A stretch of DNA of 64,000 bases from Brachypodius melanocephalos. Its lineage: Eukaryota; Chordata; Aves; Passeriformes; Pycnonotidae. Below are positions 49,976-61,500 of this stretch, in pieces (within the stretch, counting starts at the first letter, position 1; every line of letters begins with the position of its first letter). Under the pieces are notes generated by a model that did no database searches, was not told the DNA's origin, and worked only from the letters and a program-made list of their open reading frames with translations. Made by a program: the position numbers and the translations under genes. The stretch lies in NCBI GenBank assembly GCA_013398615.1, contig VZSR01000514.1, forward strand, positions 7,993,316 to 8,057,315, given 5' to 3'.

Positions 49976-52900
49976 GGCAAATCTGTTGGATTTAAATGAG
50001 AGAGTGAAATTTACAAAATATAAAAATATTAATAAACATAATATTATGCACGATGTTTTGAGGACACATAATTTTGCTGGTGAGAGACTGCACGTATTTA
50101 CATGCATTACCTGTAAGTGGAGTCACAGGTATTAACGTGGTTTCTACCAAAAAAAAAAAAATTATTAGGGTTTCAAGGCTGTGTATCCCATCCCTGTAAA
50201 CCATAAAAAGCAGGGAAACCAACAGACAGGTCAGATAATACTTCACCCACCACCTGTCACTCATGAGTCCCTGGTCCATGGCTCACAAGTTAGTGAGCAA
50301 AGAAACCTTGGGAGACATTCTCATATAACTGAGACCTACAGGAAATTAAAAACTTAAAGCTGAAGGCCATTAGGGAGAGTAAAATATGATGCTTCCCACA
50401 ATACCTAATGCCAAGCGAGTTATCATCCAGGGTCTGAAAAGGGGGGATCACCAGTCTACACACAGTCATTAGCCTGAGTCCCAACTCATGTCATCTCTGT
50501 ACCCAATTTCAATAAATACTTCATTGATGCTCAATTTGTGGCTGGCAGTGATAGCTGTCTGCATGCTGTGATAGTTAACACAGCGCTGGCACTTCTTTCT
50601 TCTTCCACATTGTATCTGATTTTTCTTGATAGGAAAATAGATGGTCCAGTTGGAAATGGCAACTTCAATACATGTCCTGGGATCATATTTAGGCAAAAAT
50701 GTGTACATGTGATTATCTAGGATAGTAGTTTCTGAAAGCGTTACAAATGCTGTATTTGTCTGCCTTGATTTGTGATGCTGAGATACTAATGAGTCAATTT
50801 AGGCTGCAGGTCAACTCTTTGGGATAAATCACCATCCCTCTCACCTGAAAAGCAGCTGTCATTCCACATCCTCAGGTATCTTTCACAAATGCTTCACAGT
50901 GAAGCTCCCAGGAGAAGCTGCTGTGCTTGGGGAAAATCTCAATATTTCAGGCTGGAAGAGCCAGGACGGATTATGGTGCCAGTGTTCTGTGGGAGACTTA
51001 GGCCATGGGGGAAAGCCACGGGGTTCTTCTTGGAAACCAGAGAGACTTTATGTACATCAGAATATTTCTGAAATTAATTTCACCACATACAAATTCTGTT
51101 TCAGTAGAATAATCTTCACTGCACTAAATAGAAACCAAGCATGATGAACTCATCAAATCAAAACAAGAAATGAATTTTAGGTAGGCAGAATGTATTTATT
51201 TAATAGAAATTTAAGTCAAACATCATGTCTTGCATGATGCATCTTGGGAGAACTTTTATGACTTTTTACAACAGGCAAGTTTTGTGCTTTTTCCTTGCCT
51301 TTTATTGGCATTCTCTAATTTCTTATTATTGTATCTTTCTAAACAGGAGGTGACTGGAATACATGTGCACACAGCTGAAGAGGGAAAGGTGGAAGAACTT
51401 TTGTACTGCTGCAGACTGTATATCAATGCAATACCCAATCTGCCTCTCCTACTTTCAAAAATAAACAAATTATTAATCCTCTACTCCTTATGTGCAATCT
51501 GGCATGTGAGAAGAGGAGTGTGGAACCTTTCCCCTTTCTCATGTTCCTCCTCTCTGCTCAGCTGGTGGAGCAGGCACTGGGGAGATGCCTCCTCCACTCC
51601 TCCACCCCTGTGCTTGAGGAGAATTCTGCTCAAAGGTGCACCAGATATATTTTATTCCCTCTTACACCCCTCAAGGGTCAAGCTGAAACCTGGCCTTTTG
51701 ATTTTGTCCTCATTGGAATAGGGTAATTGTCATCTTCTGGAATGTAACGTGGGATATAAATGACAAAGTATCTGAGAGAAATAATGATATCTCCAGCAAC
51801 ACAGTGTCCCCTGGCACTATGTTAGAGCATTAATCCAGAAATGACTCAGATTTTCATTCACTAAGCCACCATGACTGCTCAGTGCCTGTATGCAGTGTAG
51901 ATTTTGCTCATCACTGTCCATGATTTAGTGAATATTACATTAGAAAATCCATTTTATTTCCTATGCACCATTTTGGTTACAGGACTGTACCATTCCTTCA
52001 ATGTACCGTAGATATCCACTGTTCTCTAATAATAATATTTTTAACTCACTATTACTGCTGTATCATGTTTTCTGTCCAAGTCCACTCACTCTGAGGATTT
52101 CTCATCATGGATTTTCTAGTCCTTAGTTTCTTTTAGAGGATTTTGAGCTCAAAACATTATATTTGGAGCTTGCAGTCAAATGTAGCTCCTTTGTATGCTA
52201 CACTGTGGTAAAAAGGATAGAAATCCCTGTGGATGTTAGGTAGCTCCTGTAAGAGTTCTACACTGTCCCTCTTTTCTTTGTGCTGCTACTTCCTGTGTAG
52301 TGTTGGAGAAAACTGAGAAAAGCAAGCTCAGAATTCTTGCTCAGAAAATTGTTTCTGCATTTCTAATTTGCAATAGCTGTCCTGTGTTCCTGGTGGCTCC
52401 TCCAACACCCCATCTCCTTGTAGATAATTATGAGAGTGAGTTTAAAACCCAATTGTTAATCACAGAACAACAGAGGATATCTTAATACAGAACCCTAAAG
52501 CTCATGTGTGCCATCTATCTCTATTACACATTCTTCCAGTCATTTCTGACCCAGAAGATCAACACTGTTGGGGTTTTTTTAAGAGGGAATTCCAAGAACT
52601 ATGGTGGTTTTTTTTCAATTTCAGTAATTTGTATTTCTCTCTCATTTCTCCCTCCTGAGCCTACAGTACATCTGATTAAACATGAGCCTTGATATTCTCG
52701 CTGCCCTTTGAAAAGAAAATGCAAGAAAATCTTTTTGCCTGTGCCACTGAGACAGTTCCATGTTCTGCTTCTCATTTCCAGTTGTGTACTTGCTAAAGAG
52801 GATCAGAGCAGTTGTGTTTATACTGGTAAGCTGTAGCAGGTAATTTGGTGATTTAATTTCTCCCTGATTTCTGTTTATGAAGTAGGAAACATTTTGTTAT

Positions 52901-55387
52901 TTTTTAATGAAAATGCTATCTCCTCTTTGAAATTATTTGCTGAATAATTCTGAGTTGGCAGATTGCGGGCGATGTGTTTGCTTTGAACGTTACACTGCTG
53001 TGAGGAACAGGCGCGTTTTGTCTCGACATGTGACAAGCTTCTGCTTTCTGCTTTGCTGGTTAGCTTTCAGTAGCTGTTGCAACTGTCCAGACTGTTTTCT
53101 GGAAAGACTGTGCAATTTTTGAGACTGAGCATTGTTGCCTTTTAGCTTTATCTTAGCTGTGGTTATTTTTTTCAGTTAGTGACTTCTTCAGGAATTCACT
53201 AGAATTAATTGACTGCAGAAATCAAATAGCTGGGCTCAAACTATTATGAATTGGAAGGTTTTTCTCAGGCTACTGGTTTTGTCTGCTCTCTTGGTTTGAG
53301 AAGAATTAATTACACTGGAAGTGTTTTGATGTAATTATTAAAAGCTATAAGAATATTAATGCGATTTCTGTTCTGACCCCAAACCTTACAACCCAAAATG
53401 TTTAAGGTTTGCTGAGTCAGTTAGGCCACTGTCCTTCTCTGTGTGCTTTCTTTTGCCTTTCACTTTCACTCTTGTGGAACATCTGCTCAGAAGGAAGAGA
53501 TCTTTGGCCTCAACACTAGGGCTGAATTTTCTCTGGTAGATTCTGAAAGCCCTACAGACACCTCGGTGGTCCTGAGCTTGCTGCCACTGTCATTTCTTCT
53601 GTGCTGTTCTCTCTGGCCAGCTGTGGGTTTGTCTGCTTGGGATGCAGTTTGTGTCTGCCCTGCCTCACTCTTCACCTGTCTTTCTTGCATTACTGCAAGG
53701 AACGGGATCATACAAGAAACAGCAAAGGAAATGTGTCTCTGAAAAGGAGAGTGGGGGCTTGAAATCAGGCAAATGCCATAGAATTGTCCATTGTTCTGAC
53801 AGTACTTCCAACCGGAAACCTGGAGTCAGGGATGTGGAAGTCCTGTGCGCAGTATCAGACTTCAAATAAATGCCAGGTACCACTAGGAGTGTTGGAAGCA
53901 TCATCTTTTTTGTTCATTTTTAGCTGAACATGTTTCACAGCCTTTCAACACTCTCATCCATTGTGAAGTTCAAAGAGGCTTAAATGCTGTAAAACAGTCA
54001 TCAAATACTATAATTAAACTTGCCAGTTACCCAGATTTGACCCAAACTGCCTGTGTCTCAAGATGTTAGTCAGCTGTGTGGGTTAGATTTCAGTTCAGCC
54101 TTTTCAAGACATGGAAACATCTCATTCTCAGCAGCTTCAAACCATTGTGCTCTTCTGTCAAAGCCTCCCTGTCATGCAAACTCCTCTAGCACTTCCAACC
54201 TGACACAGCCATGGGGCACGCCCTGCCCCACACCTGATAGAATTCAGATTGTCATCAGCAGTACCTCCACAGGGGACAGCACCAGTGGTACAAAACTCTT
54301 CTAAAACAAACCTCCAAAGGCTAAATTCTAATTTGCCCTTGGCTCACCTAAAACTTCATGGAAACCTCCAAACTGACCATTGGAGAAGTATCTGTTTAAA
54401 AATCACAGAAATACAAACCGAGGCTCAAATTGAAGAGCTAAGTTAGAAGTGGAAATTGGCTATATGACGTCTATTTTTAGACTTAAATATAAACACTTTT
54501 TCTTGTTTTCGGTACATGTCCAATGGTTGAACATCTTAAAGAGCTTTTATGCATTGGAAATGGAAATAAGTAATATAGGGAGAATCAAGTATAGTTTTGT
54601 CATCTTTGCAGAGAATAATTTTTTTTTTGAGCTTGACAGAACATAGAAACATTAACAGGAGAAAAAAACTACTTCAAAACTATGACCTTTCTGGTTTCTT
54701 AATGAGCCAGGAGAGGAAAAAGAAGATTTTTATCATTGTTTGAGTATGAGGCTTCTTCAGAGGTATTTTTCCTGTGTTTAAATAACTCCTGCATTTACTC
54801 TCTAGGTCATTTGTTCTTTATGGGTCTCCAAGGATTTCAAAGATCATTACCTCACAAATTCTCCAAAGTTATCAACTCCCTTAAGGAGAATCTTGGCAAA
54901 TACCAGAAAATTATGTTCTAAAAAGAGTTCTTTGTGAGATAAGTTTTGAACTTCTCTAGTTGTTTTCCCTTTCTAGGTCCTCAAAGGGCTTTAGGGGACC
55001 CACACATTCAACATCATTAGGCTCCCATATGAGGACAGACTAAATGGAATTGTCACCTTCAAGCATGGTGACAAACTCCTTTAAATGAGTGAGTAAATGA
55101 GTCCTCATTGAAGTCTGGCCTTAACTAAAACAACACACTTTAACTTCCTGCTCATTCCCAAGACTTTTTCCCAGGCTTAGCTGCCCCCAAATCTCTTCCC
55201 AGGGATTTTGTTCTACCAGAGGACAATCCTGTGTCTCTTCTGTTGTTGAAGGGTCTAATGGAATCCACCTGCAGCACTGAGGCAGACGTGATTAATCTGC
55301 ATTTAACCACAGGCTCTCAACACTTCCTGCGTGTTCATAACAGGAGAATTCTTCTTCCCTGATGGTACAAAAACACTCACACGCCAA
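49976..55387. other. Intergenic DNA 5' of RAB11FIP2, no gene seen
   Basis: AT-rich single-copy sequence with a small CpG cluster at 52966-53025. The longest frame (plus strand 51230-51721, 163 codons) shows no domain and no exon context. No repeats were recognised. Confidence 0.55.
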
Positions 55388-55514
55388 TGAACCGACCAAC
55401 CTACCATCCAACCAACCATCCAACCAAAAAGTCAACATAAAATACAGACGGACGGACGGACGGACGGACGGACGGAAGGAAGGAAGGAAGGAAGGAAGGA
55501 AGGAAGGAAGGAAG
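55388..55514. repeat. Compound tetranucleotide microsatellite
   Basis: A degenerate CCAA/CCAT-rich tract (about 55388-55427) is followed, after a short unique spacer, by (GACG)7 at 55447-55474. That passes directly into (GAAG)10 at 55475-55514. The two pure arrays differ by one base per unit (C to A). The open frames here on both strands are products of the repeat. Confidence 0.95.
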
Positions 55515-58500
55515 GGAGTGTTTGTTACACTTAGACTTATCTCCTCTAAGTCCAAGGTACAGCAGGACATGGATTTTCTAACTCTTCACACCCCACATTG
55601 CAGGGCTCCTACAGAGCCCAGAACAATACTTGGTATTTTGGCAGAATTTTTTTTCTCTTGCCGAGCTAGTGAATAATTCAGATTTTTTATACCATCTTTC
55701 CTCCTAGAGATATCAATTTCAATTTGGCTTCAGCGAGGTCTTAAGATAAATATGTGATTAGAGAAGGGATCTAACTTAAATTACTGTAGTTAAGTTTTAT
55801 ATGTGTTAAATGTATGTACTCCAAGCACCCTTCTCCAATGTTACTTAAAACCCTCACATCTTTCAAGTGTGGTTTATTCTTAGAAAACCCAAGCTGCTCC
55901 TAGAATTCTGCTCCCAGTAAGAGACAAATTAGATAAAAACAACTTATTGAGAGGAGAGAGCTTGCAGAGCTCTTGCAAGTAGACGTGAAGTGCTGCTTAA
56001 CAGCTTTCTATGCCCTTTTGGTAAGAATTATCCAATAACTAGTATATAGCAGATAGAATTTCACTTTTCAAAAATGTATGTATTGCATCTTCTTCCCAAC
56101 CCCAGAAGTTGGAAGGATTGTGAGGGCTCTGGGAATACTGCAGATTTATTTTGGCACTGCCTAGTGCTTTAAGCATCCTGGAAATCAGCACTGGATATGT
56201 TCTCATAGTCTGGATGTAAATTAGCCATATGTGCATTAGAGGCATTATTTACAGATTGAATTGTGCAACTAACTATACTTAGGGCCTTAGATAAATTATT
56301 TCTATATTGAGTCCAATTTTTGCTGTCATTTACAGTAATATAAATCTAGGATCACTACACTGAAGTCAGTGGGGTAATTACTTTGAATTTTCTCCAGTGT
56401 GACAGAGAGCAGAATTTAGTCTCTGGTTATTATTTGCAGCTCTGGAGGCATTTCCCCTACACGGTGAGTGTTCTGAGGCTCTTCTGTCACTTTGTCCACT
56501 CTCACTTTAGAATTATGCTCAGAAAGTCTACCTGCATGTGAAAACAAAGTGACACAGGCAGAGTTAGTTGATTTTGGAGTCTGAGTAAATAAAAATGAGA
56601 ACAGTTTCCTGGTGTTAAAATCTCTTGTTGCTTTGCTCTTCATATTCCTTTGTCTTTGCTTCTGAAAGTTTGCAACCAGTGTTCTTTCTGGTTAAACCTC
56701 TCTAAAGCCATCATCACTATCTATGTTAGGATATAGACATCATCCTCTGAGCCTCTTCACCACCACTTCAAGAGGTGCTTTAGCAAAAGTGATTTGTCAT
56801 TACCTCAGAGTTTTCACTGTATCTTCATGGTTTAAACCAACGATGCATCCTCACTTTCTGTTGATGTTTGACAGCATTGCCTATCTGAACAGGAAAATGC
56901 AGTGAGTAACAGTAAAAACTCTCTACAGCATCTCTTTTGAAATTCCCATCAAGCTAGAAAATTATGAAGTCAAAGATGAAACATACTGATCTCAATAGAA
57001 AGAGAGAAACAATGCTAACACATCAGCAATTGTTCTCTAGAAACACTCTCACTGATGCTGGGGTAATGTGATTGTCCATATAAGAACACAGATGTCTCAT
57101 CATCCAGCCACATCTGATATTAAGGCATACCAATGTTGGATGCAGCTTCGTAGCTGTGGTTCAAAAGCTCATGTTAGGGGAGCACACTGGGATACTGGTT
57201 ATATCTTTTTCAGCTCAGTGTTTCTAATGAGAAGAAGATGTCTGAATGTATTTTCTGTAAGTCATAATCATTTGAAAAAATGCATTAGCAGGCACAGGTC
57301 TCATAAGTGATTTTAAATCATCTCCATATTTTGTTTTCCTTCAGCTTCTCCTTTGTTTCGCTGCTCCTGCTGCTGCTCAATCTCATTTCTTCTCTCCCCA
57401 TATTACTGTAACAGCATATCTGCCTTCATTTCCAGTGATAGAAAAGCCTATGTGATTAAATGCCTCACTTTGGCAATCAGATATTCTTGGTGTTTATTTA
57501 TTGAAAGGTCTTTTGTGCAGCATTCTGCCACCGCCTGGGCCCTTCCATTGCTAGTGACAGTATCAAGAGGTCACAGAAGGTGATAATTGCACCACTGCTG
57601 AGTTTGAGCAGCATGGTAATGGCTGGACAGTGCTGAGTAAAGAGGCACAAGACTAATATTACTGTGCAAATAACCTTTACTCAGCAAAACTCGCAGGCAG
57701 TTGTAAATACTAACTTAAATATCATCCCAGCCAAGATACAACTTCTCAGGGTCATCTCTGGAATTACTTAAATTGCAGAAACAGAGATTCTCTTCAACAT
57801 TTAAGTATCCAGCATATGTTCCCAAAGAAGACTTTTTTATCCAGTGGCAAGCCTGAAATTTTAAATGTGAGAAAAAAAGGCAAAGAGGTAAAAGAAAGAT
57901 TAGAGCAGCTGGTTTGTGCATGAGACCAGAGGGATTGCACAAAGCAGATTATCCATTGTTATGTTTTCTACAGGAAAGCACAAACAGGGAAGGAATCAGG
58001 ATGGAAGGAGGGGAAAGTTCACCAAGCCAAGCACAAGTGAGCATCAGCATTGCTGTGAAGAGGGAACTCTCCAGGTAGGTTTTACCTTTGTTCATATGCT
58101 GATGTTGGCTTTCCCAGTTAGTTCAGCTGAAGAAGGCACATCCTTGATCATAGGGACCATCGTGATCAATACATTTGCCCTGGCCAGAATGCCTCACCTG
58201 GAAAACCTGCACCCAGCCCACTTCCCAGCTCTCCTTAGTTAGTCAAAAACCATCCAGTCCTGACAGAAAAGCTTCTGGGGTGAATAACCCACAATCCCTT
58301 TCTAAAAGTTTACCTAATAACTAATAACCTCACTGCTAATAATCCTATATGTTTTATGTATAATCAGAATTTCACCATTTCCAGCTTCTAGGTCTTGATT
58401 CATTTTTATATTTTGAATTATGGAAGCATTACAAATTTTCTCCATATGTAGGTATTAATATATCGATCATGTCTTTTAACCTTTCTTCTGATAAAGTAAA

Positions 58501-61500
58501 CAGATTAGGCTGCAAACATCTATCCCTACAAGGCAGATATTCCAGATCTTGAAATCATTCTTTTCTGATCTATTTTCAATTTTCCGTGGCTTCTTTGAAG
58601 TGTGAACACCAAGAGTAGTCATGATATTCCAATAGTTTTCCCACCAGCTCACACACAGCTGTACTTATTGTGCCAGAATCCCTGGCCCAGTAATTCTGCT
58701 GCTAGCTTAGGTTTAGGAAATTCAATCTAGGGTATTAAAACACTTGCTATATATTTTCCCTGCATAATTGGAAAGCAGTGAGAGATCAAGCAATGGATCA
58801 AATCTGCGGGGGAAGAAAAAAAAATTTCAATTCTCAAGTTAATTGTCCTGAAAAGTTTAGAGAAATTTACTGCAGAGATACTCTCCCATAGAGCAATCAA
58901 GTGCTGACTGTAAGTCTGTTTATGCTTTGGACACATCTGTATGGCAGCAGCATAAAGAGTGTGGCATGCTGTTTAATATCTGTCAGGCTTCTTTTTTAAA
59001 CCACTTAATAAGCATGTATGTAAATTCTACGCAATAAAAAAGTTCTAACAACTAGAACAAGAATAACCTTTTATGTGGTGGCTCCCACCCTTAATCCCAG
59101 CTTCTACATGCCAGTTCCTCCCCCCACTTTCACATCCCCATTTCTTGACAGGTGCCAGAATGTTTCAGAATTTTCCTGCGGCTTCACCATGGGAACTGCC
59201 ATCTCACCAGGAATGAATTTGACCCGCTGAGCAATAAAGCTGAGACAGAACACTTACACTCCAGCCAGGATGGGGGGATTGCTTGTTTTTCTGTTGGCAT
59301 GTTCTCCTCTGATATTTTTTTTTCACCAAGGAGCGTTCCATGTTCGTTCAACCTTCCTCTAACTTCACCTTGAGAAAGAAACAGGGCTTTGAAAGTGTCG
59401 TTTTCCCAGCAACAGCTGCTGCTTTTAGCATCCAACAGTCTTTAAATCCATAGAAAGCTAGTTTATATGGACAGGGAAGCATTAAATGCTAGGAAATGAG
59501 GGTCTTTAGGTAACTATTCCAGATCTGCTGTATCTGCAGTTACAGCAATTGGTGGTGTAGGTGGTGTTCTTTTACTGGCTTTTAATGAGACACATTTATT
59601 ACTGCCTTGCGATAAACCAAAGTATAGCCATAAAAGTGACTTTCATTGAACATTTGTTTAAGTTCTGCCTGGGTCTTATAAAGCTTCATTTGTTCAAGGC
59701 TTCAGTTTTTCTTTTACACGCCTGGCACCTTTTTGGTAACAGCTGTTATCTCCTTCCCCAGCTGAATACAATAGGCTTCCCTTCCACGGCACAACAGGAA
59801 CTTGTTTCATGACCTGTGTGAGACAAAGTTGGGATTTGATCCTTCATAATCTGCTAAATCAGCAGTGTCCCAACCCCTCCATACAACCAGGCAGAATGTG
59901 GGTTTGAAACTGCTCATGTGTATTTGTCAAAATTTCACAACAGTTTAAAATGGTCACCGTGCAGGTTGGTAACAGAAAGGAAATTTTAGAACAGCATCTA
60001 ATCCAGCAGCCTTTGTTCAGAGGACTGAAGACCCATTGACTTGAGAGATCCTTGATAGACCCAAACCTTCAGCCACAGCATGGTGATAAAAATAAATGTG
60101 CTTTTTTTAGGTCCAGCAGTGAATTTAAAGCTTATGCATTTTCTTCATCTATTGGGCTAGTTCACATTTCACTGAATATAAGTTCCAATATTGCAGCTAA
60201 ACTCCCTGGAAACAGACTGCAAGAAATGTTCTTAACAATTCACCTCCGTAAGTTAATACCTATTAAAACCTAAAAATGAATTAGATTTGGAATTTCCTGG
60301 ATTCTTGTGTTTGTCATGCAAATTTTCAGTGCTGTTCTTTTTATGATAATATGAAATAAAGTAGTTTCTTATAGTAACATTGTAAATCATTTGCTTTCTA
60401 TTACATGCAGCTGGTTTTGTTGCAGTAATGATTTTGTATGGGTGCACACTGCAGTGCATATTAAAGGCAATGAAACATTCTTTTTTCAGGGCTCACATGC
60501 AATTGATGTTTGTGCAAATAAAACCAGATAATGACAAAACAGTAATTTATTATAATATATTAACGAGGTTGTTTTTTCTCTCCCAAAATGCACCTTCTTC
60601 TGCGCTGCCCTTCCCCCCCCGTAGCAAATGCTTTTTTTTTTCCTTGTTTACTAAAACAGCTCCCCACCCTTGCAGATGCAGATTAGAGTTTTTCAGCTCA
60701 CTAGAGATCCAGAATCAAAATCTAAACCAGCTGGTGCTTTTACGCGGGTGTCTTACTTTAGCTTACTCAAAAGAACACAAGATGAACGGTAAGAATTAAA
60801 TAAACCACAAATTATTTTGGGGACTGTCTGGTTTATATTAGAAGTAAACTTTTCACTGCTGGCTGTTGTTTCAAAACTATTGCCTCTATTTTTGATATTC
60901 ATCCTTGGGATCTAACACAAACTGTGTCTTACTAGTTTAATCCATTGTTAGGCCATGTTTAAATATCTTTTATTATAGTCATGTGCTATAAAATAGTTCT
61001 CACTGGAGTTTGCTGGCTGGAAGCCAAGGGGTAATACAGCTTCAAGTGGCACAGCGCAGTATTAAAGGAATTTTTTTCCTTTGGTGTTGGTACTTACCAA
61101 TTTCACACCTTGAAAAGAGCCTAACTACATCAAAATGTGATGTATCTACTTTGAGTGCAGGGACTAGAAAAATATTATAGCACGAAAGGAGAGCAAAGAA
61201 AACATTTCAACTGTATCAACAGTATATTCATTTTGGTGCCTGATTAGCAATTTGTGTAATTCCTTGCTGCGGAGCCTAGAAATTATATACATAGGTTTTT
61301 CAAGCTTCTGCTTTTAGAAGTAACTTTGTTTTTAACTTCCTGCAGCAGGACCACTTACAGGATTACAATGGCCATTATGTAGCTCATAGTTAACATTAAA
61401 TTAAGTAATTTGTATTTAGAAAGATTTTTCTCCTCTGAAATGATAATTGAATGAAGGGTGTAACATCTCCAGTTCAGCCTCTGACAGTATTTTTTTCCTC

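Noticed and set aside
51230..51721. 163-codon plus-strand frame upstream of RAB11FIP2
   Set aside because: Composition and lack of any motif suggest a chance frame; there is no flanking evidence for an exon.
55362..55676. Repeat-rich frames (TDGRKEGRKEGR and PSFLPSFLPS types)
   Set aside because: They are translations of the tetranucleotide microsatellite, not genes.
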